DNA from: Brettanomyces bruxellensis
Lineage: Eukaryota; Ascomycota; Pichiomycetes; Pichiales; Pichiaceae
DNA length: 64,000 nucleotides
Assembly: GCF_011074885.1 (NCBI RefSeq)
Contig: NC_054684.1
Location: forward strand, 434,001 to 498,000
Direction of reading: 5' to 3'
In this document: positions 20,350-30,459 of the stretch, piece by piece
Position numbering within the stretch: the first letter of the stretch is position 1
Layout of the letters: every line of letters starts with the position of its first letter
Made by a program: the position numbers and the translations under genes
Notes under the pieces: model-generated
The model's database searches: none
What the model was told of the DNA's origin: nothing
The model's input: the letters and a program-made list of their open reading frames with translations, nothing else

Positions 20350-22449
20350 ATGCTTAGAGATATTACAAATCAGAAAGTTTGTGAGAAATGGCCTGCACTT
20401 AAGAAACGAAAAATCCAAGATGGATCTGCTAAATATCTTAGTGGATCCAACCAGGAATCTAAAAACTCTTCCGAAAACTACATAGATAGATCAACTTCTA
20501 TGGGATCTGCAATTGATCTGAGTGAGCAACTAGACAGAGAAAGAAAGAAGGAGCTAATGGAAGTTCGGACAGAAAAAGGATCTGCAAAATCGCAATTGCA
20601 ACATCTTCAGGGAAAACTTTGGGAAGTTAGAGAGAATCTTCCCGAACTTCAGGTGGAAGTGGATAAACTTCAGAAGGAATATGAAATATTAGTGAATAAA
20701 TGCTCTGAAAAAGAAGTTAAAATTCAAAATATAGGGAAACAAAGAGTGAAGTCTATTAACGATCTCCAAGTACAATTTGAATGTTTTAAGAAGAAACAAG
20801 AAGAAAGTTTCAACAATCAAATTAACATTATAGCAGATGAGTGTGACAAAAAGGCATATGCGGTTGTTTTAAAGAAGCAAAAGGAATTCTATGAAAAGGA
20901 GCAAATGACAAAGCGTTTATGTGATAAGAATAGAGAAGAACTAAAGAAATTGCAGGTAAATTTTGATCAAAAAAAGGCATTATTAGAGGAACAGTACAAA
21001 TTGAAACTGACTACCAAATTGTTGGAAAGAGAGAGAATGATAAAGGATCTTAAGCAAAGTATTGAAAGTTTGGGGTCCCAACTGAAAGGATTTGAGTTTG
21101 ATAAGCATAAGCTTTCTGATTCACTTTCAAGGCAAAAGGAAGAGAACCAGAAACTTGATAACAAGTATCAAAATGTAAAGCGGGAGGCAGAAAAGTTTAG
21201 ACAAAGAACCGATTTTTTGAGAGTTGAAGTTGACAAGAAAGCATCTCACCTTACTGATTTAAAAGAGCGGAAGCATACTCTTCTTCAAAAAATCAGCTCC
21301 TTTAGGGAGGGTGAAATAGAGCTTAAAGAAAAATATATTGAACAGCATAAACTTGAACTGGAGTTGCGGGAAAGGCTACAAAATTTAAAGGGAAACATTA
21401 GAGTTTTTTGTCGTGTAAAACCTTCAAATGATCATATTGCATTTGATATTAAATACGGTCAGGCATCGCAGGACTCAGATCTTAAGGATCATATTGAAAT
21501 TACAAAACCTAAGGATAGTCATGATAGTATTCCAGCATCAACAGTTCTGAATCATTTGCGGTCTTACAGCTTTGTATTTGATAAGGTATTCGACCAGTAT
21601 GCCACAAATCAAAAGATTTTCGAAGAGGTTGGGCAAATGGTTCAAAGTGCTATTGATGGTTATAATGTATGCATATTTGCGTATGGGCAGACTGGTTCGG
21701 GAAAAACATATACGATGTCAAAACCGGGAGATGGGGTTATTCCACTTTCTATCAAAAAGGTTTTTTCATGCATCAAAGAATACAAAGAACTTGGATGGAG
21801 TTTTAAAGTTGATGGTCAGTTTATAGAAATTTATGGTGATAGCATTAACGATCTTCTTGCGGACACATACATCCGAAAGCTCGACCGTAGCCAAATTCAA
21901 ATAAAGCAGTTGAAATTGGAAAAGAAAGTTGTTTTGACTAATGTTTCAACGTTTGCTCTGAAATCACCTGCAGAGGTTAATAAGCTTTTAGCAAAAGCTG
22001 ATGGAAATCGGAAGACTGCAAGCACACGTATGAATGATCGCTCATCAAGATCGCACACCGTTTTTATAATTGGTGTTCATGGAAATAATGTAAAGACGGG
22101 AAAGTCCGTTAATGGTGTGCTCAATTTAATTGATCTAGCTGGATCAGAACGCGTTGATAAATCGCAAGTCAAGGGAATACATTTGCATGAAGCGCAAGCA
22201 ATTAACACGTCCTTGAGTGCACTTGGAGATGTCATATCTTCGATTAATTCCAAAAACTCACACATTCCTTATAGAAATTCTAAGCTCACTTATCTTCTTC
22301 AGTACTCCCTAGGAGGAAACTCTAAGACATTGATGTTTGTGAATGTTTCGTCGAGTGCGGAGCATTTTAATGAGACGTTGAACTCATTGCGATTTGCACA
22401 GAAAGTGAACAACACACATATAGGAAGTGCGAAAAAGATAGCTGAATGA
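20350..22449 (+). CDS. KAR3: Kinesin-14 minus-end-directed motor Kar3
   Basis: The 699-residue protein starts at ATG 20350. Its layout is that of a C-terminal motor: a short basic N-terminus, a long coiled coil (about 60-345, rich in E/K/L/Q heptads), then the neck and motor (NIRVFCRVKPS at about 349). Motor motifs are complete: P-loop GQTGSGKTYTM (about 446), switch I NDRSSRSHT, switch II LNLIDLAGSER, and a helix-4/5 region with HIPYRNSKLTYLLQYSLGGNSKT. Kar3 works with Cik1 or Vik1 in nuclear fusion (karyogamy) and spindle function. The length is close to S. cerevisiae Kar3 (729). Confidence 0.93.
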   Translation: MLRDITNQKVCEKWPALKKRKIQDGSAKYLSGSNQESKNSSENYIDRSTSMGSAIDLSEQLDRERKKELMEVRTEKGSAKSQLQHLQGKLWEVRENLPELQVEVDKLQKEYEILVNKCSEKEVKIQNIGKQRVKSINDLQVQFECFKKKQEESFNNQINIIADECDKKAYAVVLKKQKEFYEKEQMTKRLCDKNREELKKLQVNFDQKKALLEEQYKLKLTTKLLERERMIKDLKQSIESLGSQLKGFEFDKHKLSDSLSRQKEENQKLDNKYQNVKREAEKFRQRTDFLRVEVDKKASHLTDLKERKHTLLQKISSFREGEIELKEKYIEQHKLELELRERLQNLKGNIRVFCRVKPSNDHIAFDIKYGQASQDSDLKDHIEITKPKDSHDSIPASTVLNHLRSYSFVFDKVFDQYATNQKIFEEVGQMVQSAIDGYNVCIFAYGQTGSGKTYTMSKPGDGVIPLSIKKVFSCIKEYKELGWSFKVDGQFIEIYGDSINDLLADTYIRKLDRSQIQIKQLKLEKKVVLTNVSTFALKSPAEVNKLLAKADGNRKTASTRMNDRSSRSHTVFIIGVHGNNVKTGKSVNGVLNLIDLAGSERVDKSQVKGIHLHEAQAINTSLSALGDVISSINSKNSHIPYRNSKLTYLLQYSLGGNSKTLMFVNVSSSAEHFNETLNSLRFAQKVNNTHIGSAKKIAE

Positions 22450-22637
22450 CAATTAGATAATAGCATAATACAATGAATATTAATCCTATAAACAAGCGTA
22501 TCCGACATATATAACATAAATAAGAGAAAGAGAGTATAGTAAAAATGGTTGATCCGCAATAAATGCAATAGTCAGGCTCTAACAATAAATAATCGTGGTT
22601 CTTTTATATAACATGAGCTGTGAATAATTTTATATGT

Positions 22638-25343
22638 TTATTTTATTTGAAGGTGAATCTTTTCATAAGGATTGTCGAGTAATGACGGCTGCTTTGTTGT
22701 ATCATCGCTTAATTCTCCCTTCGCTTTTAAATCGCTCCATATCTCAGGAAATCTTCTTGTTGCGAAGACATCTAATTTCTTTCGCACATGTTCATTAAGG
22801 CAGAAGTTATGGAAATTTTTTAAGACATTCCTGTCTATAAGTTCAAGATCGCCATTTTCATATGTATCTATCAGTTTATCATAAGCTGTGCCGTACTGTT
22901 CAAAATAACAATGCGATATCAAGTACTCACCAAAAAGATTGGCATCTGGGCAAACATCAAACTGTGATAAACTTGTATAAAAGTTATTGACTTCATTTAA
23001 AGACACAAATTTTAGAGATTTTAAGGCCCAGTAACAACTTTCCTGGTTAACGCCACGTTTCTTAGGTAAACTCTGAGCAAGGTTGAAAACATCTCGAACT
23101 CGGAATGAATCTTCAATAGAACAAAATGCACCCATCAGCATATTTAGTAGCCTTATATCAATATTTAGAGACAAGTCCATTTTAATCGCTAGTTGAAGCT
23201 TGAATATACCATCCTCATATTGAGATTTGCTGAACGATTGAAGAAGATAAAGATAGATGTTTTCATCTGGTGGTTGTAGCTTGTTTTCTTTACTAAGGAG
23301 TTTCATGTCAGCATAAATCTTTAGAGACCTTGATGGAAAGCCGACATCAATCCAGAACTTCAAAAAAGCAGGATAAAATTCATATGGAAGCCGAAAGAAT
23401 TTCGACAAAAACTCATAGAGAAGCCAGTTACTTTTTAAGTTCTCACAGTTAGAAGTTGCATACCTGTAATAGAGCTCAAATAAATCACTGTAATCCTCTA
23501 TCTGATATTTTGTCTCCTTCCCATTTAAGCTTGGGACTTCTTTCTCAAAGGCCTTGATAGCATCACCAACAAAATTGCTTTTCAAAAATTGACTAGCCAT
23601 GGCGTATAGAGCCTCACGGTTAATTGGAATCTCAAAAGTTTTGATTTTTTTGTAGAGTTGTGCCTTATAATACAAATCATCATTTGTTTTGTTAAAGTAA
23701 TCTGCCAATAATCGGAAAAGAACGGGCATATACATTCCACTATAATCGCTGTCCCATAAAATTGCTTCACTCAAAGACTTTTCAAATAAATCCAATGCCT
23801 CCTTGATATCACCTTCATTCAAAAAATGCTCTATTATAATTGCAAATGACCTAGCGTCTTTTGAAAGGTCGTAGTCATCTGCAAATTCCTTGAAAAATGT
23901 CTCAATAAATTTTGTTGGCTTGTTTGAATAGCATAAAGCTTCAAGAAAGTAATTGTAGCTGTCCGTATCGTTAAACTGAAATTTCTTATGATACTTCTGG
24001 ATAAGATCATTATTTATTTGATCTATCATCTTAATGAGATCCGGCACAGCTTCCACGCCAGAAATAGAAGGGATTTTGTAAATTTTGTACTGTAAATAAG
24101 CAATCCATTCCCCCTTACTAAACTCTTCAGGCTTACGTTTTGATTGAAGATGTCCTATAAGTTTAGTTGCTCCTTTATTATAATCATGAAACTTTAAAGC
24201 AGAAGAAACTATCGCCATCAACTCATCATTACGAATATTGTCCAGCAATAATTCGTCAGTGAATGTTTTAGTCAAAGTTGAGACCTTCTGCATAATTTCA
24301 AGACAACATCTATCAAAATCATCTCTCGTCGCGAAGTATAGCAAGTTAATGTACTCCATTAAAGGACAGTGGAGCTTCTTCTCCAATATATTGAGTAATT
24401 GCATGATATGTTCTTCCACTTTGTTTCTCTCGTAATCTTCGCTGATTTCATCATCGGCGGCCACAAAAAAGTCTTCCAATATCCTTGTAACAAGTTCTTT
24501 GTCTTCTGAAATGTCTGCAACTTCGGCTAGATGCACAGTTGTCGCTGTATCTGGGCCCACTGCTTTAAATGCCTCGAGAACAATATTCACGACCTCTTTT
24601 CGAACATCTTGACCCCTTAATTCACTTTCTTCATTTAAGAAAGCGTCTATAATACGGATAAGTCCCTGTCTATTTTTGTTTAATAGCACGTAATTCAGGA
24701 ATATTTCAAAGAGTTGCAGCCTCATGAATTTACTCCTTTGATATTCAGACGTCTCTCTAAGTGACATATAAAATCTAGGAAAGAAATTCAAGTATTTTAC
24801 ATCATCAATTGTCATTGCAGGCAAAATGCTCTTCAAAATGGACATCATCTCTTGTGCGGTGAAAAATTCGGTTGGGCTCTCTCCATGATCTATGAAGTTG
24901 ACAACTTCGTTAATAAAAGGAAGCTGATCTTTGGAAAACTGTTCATTCAGAAGTGATGGTATCAATTCAAGAAGAGTATCCTTCAATTTTTTCGATTTCA
25001 CATTCACCGTCATGGAATTGTCCCGGTATATCATCTGAAGTCTGAAGTAGCCATTTGTCCTTTTTTCATCCTCTTCTAAGGATCCGTTTAGATCGTTGGA
25101 AGTTTTATTCGATGTGTCTTCTAGTACTGATGCATTCCTCTTCTTCTTTCCTCTCCTTCCAAAATGAAAACTTCTCTTCAGATAAAAATTTGTCAATACC
25201 GTATTATTGTGCCACGTCCAATGATCCACCAATGCGTTCAACGCAGAATGTTGAGTCAATTGGTACGCTGTGGATCTTAAAACTTGATGAGAAAACGAGC
25301 ATCTTTGAGTAGATCTCACAATACGTATTATAGAAGAGCCCAT
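22638..25343 (-). CDS. Probable mitochondrial helical-repeat (PPR-like) protein
   Basis: The 901-residue protein starts at ATG 25343. The N-terminus (MGSSIIRIVRSTQRCSFSHQVLRS, later RSFHFGRRGKKKR) is basic, lacks acidic residues for about 35 residues and looks like a mitochondrial presequence. The remainder is entirely alpha-helical with loosely repeated 35-residue units (for example EGDIKEALDLFEKSLSEAILWDSDY and EDGIFKLQLAIKMDLSLNIDIRLLN), as in fungal PPR proteins that bind specific mitochondrial transcripts. Its length is near yeast Sov1, Pet309 and Ccm1/Dmr1, but none can be chosen by eye. It is convergent to KAR3. Expected role: stability, processing or translation of a mitochondrial RNA (inference). 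Confidence 0.6.
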   Translation of the reverse strand: MGSSIIRIVRSTQRCSFSHQVLRSTAYQLTQHSALNALVDHWTWHNNTVLTNFYLKRSFHFGRRGKKKRNASVLEDTSNKTSNDLNGSLEEDEKRTNGYFRLQMIYRDNSMTVNVKSKKLKDTLLELIPSLLNEQFSKDQLPFINEVVNFIDHGESPTEFFTAQEMMSILKSILPAMTIDDVKYLNFFPRFYMSLRETSEYQRSKFMRLQLFEIFLNYVLLNKNRQGLIRIIDAFLNEESELRGQDVRKEVVNIVLEAFKAVGPDTATTVHLAEVADISEDKELVTRILEDFFVAADDEISEDYERNKVEEHIMQLLNILEKKLHCPLMEYINLLYFATRDDFDRCCLEIMQKVSTLTKTFTDELLLDNIRNDELMAIVSSALKFHDYNKGATKLIGHLQSKRKPEEFSKGEWIAYLQYKIYKIPSISGVEAVPDLIKMIDQINNDLIQKYHKKFQFNDTDSYNYFLEALCYSNKPTKFIETFFKEFADDYDLSKDARSFAIIIEHFLNEGDIKEALDLFEKSLSEAILWDSDYSGMYMPVLFRLLADYFNKTNDDLYYKAQLYKKIKTFEIPINREALYAMASQFLKSNFVGDAIKAFEKEVPSLNGKETKYQIEDYSDLFELYYRYATSNCENLKSNWLLYEFLSKFFRLPYEFYPAFLKFWIDVGFPSRSLKIYADMKLLSKENKLQPPDENIYLYLLQSFSKSQYEDGIFKLQLAIKMDLSLNIDIRLLNMLMGAFCSIEDSFRVRDVFNLAQSLPKKRGVNQESCYWALKSLKFVSLNEVNNFYTSLSQFDVCPDANLFGEYLISHCYFEQYGTAYDKLIDTYENGDLELIDRNVLKNFHNFCLNEHVRKKLDVFATRRFPEIWSDLKAKGELSDDTTKQPSLLDNPYEKIHLQIK

Positions 25344-25664
25344 GCTGAACGTGGGTATTCTACTTCCGGTAATTTCTGGCCGAATGTAGCAGCTATAGGA
25401 GTTCGCTAGTTTCGAGCAGTAACAACTTACACTGTATCGACTTGAGATACGTCAATCAGTAAAGAATGAAAAAAAAAAGAACTCGCACCAAGTGGGAAGC
25501 ACAGCCCTGAAATGGTCGATCCACGGTGGGGGAAAAATAAAAAAGAGAAATACGGGAAGTTATCCTTTATCTAGAATAGAATGAATTAATCAATTTATAT
25601 ATTATATTTACATGCAGGCATGAGATCTAAGTGGTCAAACTCTAAAGCTTTTATAATATGAATT
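25344..25664. other. Intergenic, promoter of the helical-repeat gene
   Basis: This 321-bp spacer lies between two minus-strand genes. It holds the promoter of the upstream gene and the 3' flank of TAZ1, with an A-run at 25469-25479. Nothing else seen. Confidence 0.4.
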
Positions 25665-26903
25665 TCAGTGCGACTTCCTTGGGGCCTTTGGACCACAAAG
25701 GGCATCCTTTCTTTCCTGTAACAAGTTCCCCTTCTCATCGTAAATCTTCACATTTGACTGGTAATCCCTACATGCCCAATTCAAGCCAACGAACTTCACA
25801 GATGGATCACTCTTGCCCTTAGTGTCTGTGTATTTAACCCACCAATTCACGTCGCTAAATCGGGAATCCTCTTTATCAAACCCGTTTTGCAATCGTAATT
25901 TGGATACCTGTTCTCGAAGATAGCCAGAGACTTTGCTTCTTAGCCGTTTGGCCTCTTCACCAAACTTTAGTTCATCCGACATTCTATTTGAATCCTGGAG
26001 GCTTGTATATTTAAGACAAAGCTTTCTCCACTCATCTCTGAACCCATCTATTATTGCAGCATCTAATGGTTTGCCGATGTTAACTGTTACTTTTCCTCCC
26101 TGGTTATAGAATGTGAAGAAGTCAAAGGCTGATTCCTCTACTTTCTCTGGTTTTATCTTCTCGAATCCGTCCGAAAATATTGGAACTATAGTAGGTGCAA
26201 CCGTTGGTTCTAAAATCATCCTTGCAGTTCCCCAGCGGAAAAATCGCATCGAGTTATTGAATGGTGGCCGAAGTTGGCAGACAAATCCTTCGGGGAAAAC
26301 ATGCAACAAAGATGTTTTCTTTCTTAATACTGGTGGTTTATACTCTGGAGAAAGTGGGTTTCTTTCCTCTTTAAGGTTTTTCGCCATTGATGCCGCAAGA
26401 TCTGTCGATGGTCCGAGACCGTGAAAAATGTGCTCGCTGTCTAAAGTATTATCGGGGGATAAAATTCGTACACATGCATCCAGAGCTGGTTGAAAAGGAC
26501 CTCTTCCGAATCTTTCGCACGACAAGATCTTGCCCATCGAAAAAAACCTGCTTGTCACTTTGGACGTAAAGCAAACGTTTGATGCTGCCATTCCCCAGCG
26601 GATATCATCAAGATCTTTAAAGTATCTCCATGGAAGACAGGCCCATATAAATGGATCATCACAAGTGGACATGTGGTTCATAAGGGTTAAAATTCCCCGG
26701 TTTTCCTTCCTGGCAGCAACCATGGCCTGATCCAAATTCTCAAGTCCCTTGACTTCCACGTTATACAATGTATTGAGAACAATTTTCGATAACCCAACAA
26801 CGGTATTGCAAGTAATGTGTGAGAAGAAGTTCCAAGTTCTAGATCTACGAGGTGATTCGTCTAGAGCGTCATCGCCTCGTGCAAGAACGTCGTAAAACGA
26901 CAT
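25665..26903 (-). CDS. TAZ1: Tafazzin, lyso-cardiolipin acyltransferase
   Basis: The start at ATG 26903 is chosen because MSFYDVLARGDD matches the yeast Taz1 start MSFRDVLERGDE; an in-frame ATG at 26984 would add 27 hydrophobic residues not found in the family. The 412-residue protein has acyltransferase motif I HMSTCDD (H77-x4-D82), motif II-like FSMGKILSCERFGRGPFQ, motif III HVFPEGFVCQ (FPEG) and motif IV PTIVPIFSDGFEKI. Tafazzin remodels cardiolipin by transacylation, acting on the intermembrane-space faces of mitochondrial membranes. The C-terminal half (DELKFGEEAKRLRSKV and SDPSVKFVGLNWACR) also follows yeast Taz1, which has 381 residues. Confidence 0.95.
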   Translation of the reverse strand: MSFYDVLARGDDALDESPRRSRTWNFFSHITCNTVVGLSKIVLNTLYNVEVKGLENLDQAMVAARKENRGILTLMNHMSTCDDPFIWACLPWRYFKDLDDIRWGMAASNVCFTSKVTSRFFSMGKILSCERFGRGPFQPALDACVRILSPDNTLDSEHIFHGLGPSTDLAASMAKNLKEERNPLSPEYKPPVLRKKTSLLHVFPEGFVCQLRPPFNNSMRFFRWGTARMILEPTVAPTIVPIFSDGFEKIKPEKVEESAFDFFTFYNQGGKVTVNIGKPLDAAIIDGFRDEWRKLCLKYTSLQDSNRMSDELKFGEEAKRLRSKVSGYLREQVSKLRLQNGFDKEDSRFSDVNWWVKYTDTKGKSDPSVKFVGLNWACRDYQSNVKIYDEKGNLLQERKDALCGPKAPRKSH

Positions 26904-27240
26904 TTTCGGCTGCTTTTTTGTGAAGGCTAGAGAGTAATAAAATGATTCTCGAAGCAGTAATACGAACAAATTAAACAAGTACATCAATGTCAAGGCCTGC
27001 ACCCGCTAGAATGATAATTATTTTTTATTTTAATTTTTCCCCCACATCCCTATTTTTAATCTTGAGCACGCCCACCCCTAAAATCCATCATTTATCAAAT
27101 TCTACTCCTATTTCGTACATATGCATCCATATTGATTTCCGGTCACCTACTTACATTATGGACTAGCTGTATTCTATAAAATACCAATGCCTAAATTATC
27201 GACCGTCACCGTCAGCCTCAATACAGAAATACTGACAGAA
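26904..27240. other. Intergenic, TAZ1 promoter
   Basis: This AT-rich 337-bp spacer lies between two minus-strand genes. No additional feature recognised. Confidence 0.4.
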
Positions 27241-27792
27241 TCACTTCCTCCTTAGATACCTCTTCTCCTCGATAAATTCAATTTTAACACTATCCAGACC
27301 CTTCTTTTTAAGCATATCTTGTAGATACTCCTCCACCTCCTCACCAACATCACCCTGGATGATAATCTCATCCTTTGTCTCAAGATTCTTTGAAACGGAT
27401 GCTCCTGTGGCAAATTTAGAGGCGAACTTCTTTGCTAATTTCTTCATATCAACATCAAACTGCTCCAAGTTACACACAGCAATGACGTTTTTATGCTTTG
27501 TTCTTGGTATTCTCTTGACTATGATCTTCTCCTGCTTTAATTTTCTCAGCTCCCTTTCTTGCTTTCTCTCCTCTTTTAATTGCATCTTAGCCAATGACTT
27601 TGATATTTCCTCTTCTCTTTCCTTTGATAGCGAAGAGGTTGGGGCATCCGAGTTGTAAAGATTGTTGTATTCCTTTGGATGATTCTCCTTGAGCCATTTC
27701 TTGCACTGCTTCAAAGTTTTGCCAAACTCGCAGTACTCAACGGGCAGTGTACACACTCCACAATATAGCACTTTCACTGGTTCTTCCGCCAT
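27241..27792 (-). CDS. TMA22: Translation machinery-associated protein Tma22 (DENR homologue)
   Basis: The start is ATG 27792; the frame extends upstream only to a TTG. The 183-residue protein has the N-terminal Cys motif of DENR (VLYCGVCTLPVEYCEF) and GKTLKQCKKWLKENHP. A charged linker follows, then a SUI1/eIF1-like domain at about 95-175 (IPRTKHKNVIAVCNLEQFDVDMKKLAKKFASKFATG and IIIQGDVGEEV). Tma22 pairs with Tma20 (MCT-1) on the 40S subunit and promotes recycling of post-termination 40S subunits and removal of deacylated tRNA. Size and domain order are canonical. Confidence 0.93.
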   Translation of the reverse strand: MAEEPVKVLYCGVCTLPVEYCEFGKTLKQCKKWLKENHPKEYNNLYNSDAPTSSLSKEREEEISKSLAKMQLKEERKQERELRKLKQEKIIVKRIPRTKHKNVIAVCNLEQFDVDMKKLAKKFASKFATGASVSKNLETKDEIIIQGDVGEEVEEYLQDMLKKKGLDSVKIEFIEEKRYLRRK

Positions 27793-28244
27793 TATGTTGT
27801 TCAAAGTTCTATCGTATTCAAACTTCTATGTATTTATGTGCCTAGGCCTCCGATGTTGTCTATGTACTTCCAAAGAGATGAGGAATTCAACCATACTCCT
27901 TCGGCACACCCTTCTGTGTGGTGTGCACTGAAATTTTGCATTTCGGAGTAAAAAATGTATATGTGGTGTATGGATGTAGTGAGGACGACGGAAAAAGGTA
28001 GAAAAAGATGTCGGGACGGTGAGTTTTTCGCGACTCCTTCCTCCCTCGCTTTCTCTCTGTTTTTTTTTTCATCAGAACATGTATGTATACATGTGGCTCG
28101 AGGTACCAAAGAAAAACTTAAGGCGTGACGAAATATCTAAAAGCATTAATATTTTTATCTAGTTTTACGTGCAATCTACATTTTCCTCTCTTTGTGATAT
28201 TGGTGTACTAGTATAATAGACAGTAGGCTGAATACGGAAACAAA
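27793..28244. other. Divergent promoter region TMA22/THO1
   Basis: This 452-bp AT-rich region lies between divergent genes and contains an A/T run near 28060-28070. Only spurious short frames. Confidence 0.4.
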
Positions 28245-28907
28245 ATGGCATCTAGTTACAGTTCGAGCACAGTTGTGCAATTGAAAGAGCTTTTAAAATC
28301 AAGGGGGCTTCCCATGAACGGAGTAAAGGCCGACTTGATTGCCAGACTAGAGGAATCAGATAAGATTGATGCTGAACTAGATGAGCAAGAGGAAAAAGAA
28401 CATACTGATGATGAAAAAAAGCCTGAAACTGTAGAATCAGCTCCTTCTACAGCTCCTGTTGTTGCTGCTCCTCCGCAAAATGCAGCAACTACCCCAATTG
28501 AACAAGCTGAGCAAAAGCCTAAGGAGAGTGTTGCGACTCCAACAAAGCCGGCATCCCAAGAAGCAAAGCCAAAGCCGGTGGAAAAGAAGATTGTGTCTTT
28601 GGATCAGTTAAAGGACGAGGCACTGGATATGTTAAAGAAGAAGATTGCAAGAGCCGAGAGATTTGGTTCAGAAGCCGATCTCAAACCTCTGAAGACCATG
28701 CTAAACAGAATCCAGAAGTTTGGTGTGTCTCCAGACTCGGCTATTGCTCATGAGCTAGGATATAAGTCGGAGGCTCAGAGAAAGAAGGAGGAGGCAGAAA
28801 GAAAAACCAGAGAGTATTTGCAGAAAAAGAATGGTGAGCAAAATCACGGCCATAGAAGGCACAGAAGACGGTTTAGGCCTTATGCACGTGAAAGAACTAG
28901 ATCATGA
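28245..28907 (+). CDS. THO1: SAP-domain nuclear RNA-binding protein Tho1 (CIP29/SARNP homologue)
   Basis: The 220-residue protein starts at ATG 28245. The N-terminal SAP domain (about 8-42, VVQLKELLKSRGLPMNGVKADLIARL) is followed by an acidic then Ala/Pro/Lys-rich linker. The conserved Tho1 C-terminal helical block (about 120-160) contains LDMLKKKIARAERFG and KTMLNRIQKFG. The end is Arg/His-rich (GHRRHRRRFRPYARERTRS). Tho1 binds nascent transcripts and helps mRNP assembly and export alongside Sub2. Length matches S. cerevisiae Tho1 (218). Confidence 0.92.
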   Translation: MASSYSSSTVVQLKELLKSRGLPMNGVKADLIARLEESDKIDAELDEQEEKEHTDDEKKPETVESAPSTAPVVAAPPQNAATTPIEQAEQKPKESVATPTKPASQEAKPKPVEKKIVSLDQLKDEALDMLKKKIARAERFGSEADLKPLKTMLNRIQKFGVSPDSAIAHELGYKSEAQRKKEEAERKTREYLQKKNGEQNHGHRRHRRRFRPYARERTRS

Positions 28908-30459
28908 GGTGTTAAATGGAAAAGAGGCATGCTAAAAAGCTTAGTTTTCTTTTTTCATTAATCACCCGTCTGTGCATTTCCTATATATGATGTATACGGG
29001 TGCTAAGGCGAACTTGGTCAATGTGCATGCGCATTGGAAATATATGATATATTGTATAATTTAGGTATTGTACGTCAAACTGACTTGTTAAATTTGAGCT
29101 GATAATATATGGTAACGTGGAGAATAAACAGGAGGCTAATAGTGGGGACAACGAAAATAAGGCTGTTTCAAGAATTGTATAGACGCTCCTGTGAGTTGTT
29201 TGGGTGTGGCTCGTTCCTCTTTGCGGTGTATTTAAAGTAGTTTTCATTAAATCTGTCCAAACAATATATGGCTCAAATATGTTTTATACCAGAGGCATAA
29301 GATATCGCAGAAGTCTATTTTATTGCAGGATCAGGATGGAGCATGGTTTTCCGAACTCTGTGAAAAGAATCAATCCTACAGTAGCATCATTTTTCATTAA
29401 CGATTTCTCGGGGATCAAGGTGCAGGTGATTGATACTTTGTGAAGTTCAGGAAATTTCTGTGTCCATCTTACTGAATTCGTTTGCTATCTACTTATGTCT
29501 GCCCTGACATTTATTTTTTTTGCTTGTTTGTTTTCAGCCTTTTCTGGTGAGCCCCTCCTTATCTCTGAATTTTCCCCCCTAATTTTTTTCTTCCACTAAA
29601 TAATTTAATAGTTAGCCACACAGTATATAAGCCTGAGTTTTTAGCCGATTTGTGTTATCTCACACAGCTCATATGATATATATCAAGGTACACCACATTA
29701 ATTTTACTATTTGTAATTATTGAATTACAATCATATTCATTATATTTAATTACAGCTATAAATAATGAATCAAATAATTACATGTACTACTTCTAAATGA
29801 TACACATTATTTCTGAATTTAAGTCTCTTGGTCACCTTGACCTTTTTTTTCACATTCTGTGCCGCAAAAAAAATGCTATTGTGACGATTTGTTTATCTCA
29901 AAACGAAAGGATTTTCAGGTAACAATAGTTTCAATCGTATCTGCGAGATTTATTATTTAAGCGATAATCACTTTTTTAATTAGCCAGCTATCGTCCTATG
30001 TTAAAATTATTCTTCCCTTACAATCGGATTACACCGTATTTATTGTTCCTAATAATTCAAGTGAACGTTCTCCTTTGTTGTACCTACTACCAAGTTTTAT
30101 TTTTCTCTTTTCAAAAATCTTTTGCTCGCCATCACCTCCCTGTTTCAATTTCGATTCTTTCTTTGGATAAAATCCTCCCGAATGATTTCGTCCTCTAATC
30201 ATTCACTTAACTCTATCTCATTTTTTGGCAGTATTTTTTTTGATCTCTTTATCTATGTTTGATAGTACCCCCTTCTTTTTTTTGAGGTGCATATATATTT
30301 TTGCTATTTTGATTCTAAACAACTCTTTCTTCTTCAAGATTAATCTTAATTTTCTTGCTAATCCTACTCAAGCTTTCATCACCATATCAGATCATCTCGA
30401 TATCCAATAAGGTATTTGATCTGATCCTATATTTTGTTTCCATCACAGTCATAGTCAAC
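28908..30459. other. Intergenic region (1.55 kb) upstream of the RRM gene
   Basis: This AT-rich stretch has increasingly pyrimidine-rich DNA towards the ATG at 30460 (runs of T and TTC from about 29840 to 30330), suggesting a long promoter plus 5' leader. Short frames within it start at GTG/TTG or have no family features. I see no RNA gene. Confidence 0.4.

Noticed and set aside
26904..27002. N-terminal extension of TAZ1 to an upstream GTG or the ATG at 26984
   Set aside because: The ATG at 26903 reproduces the conserved tafazzin start, and the extension has no counterpart in the family.
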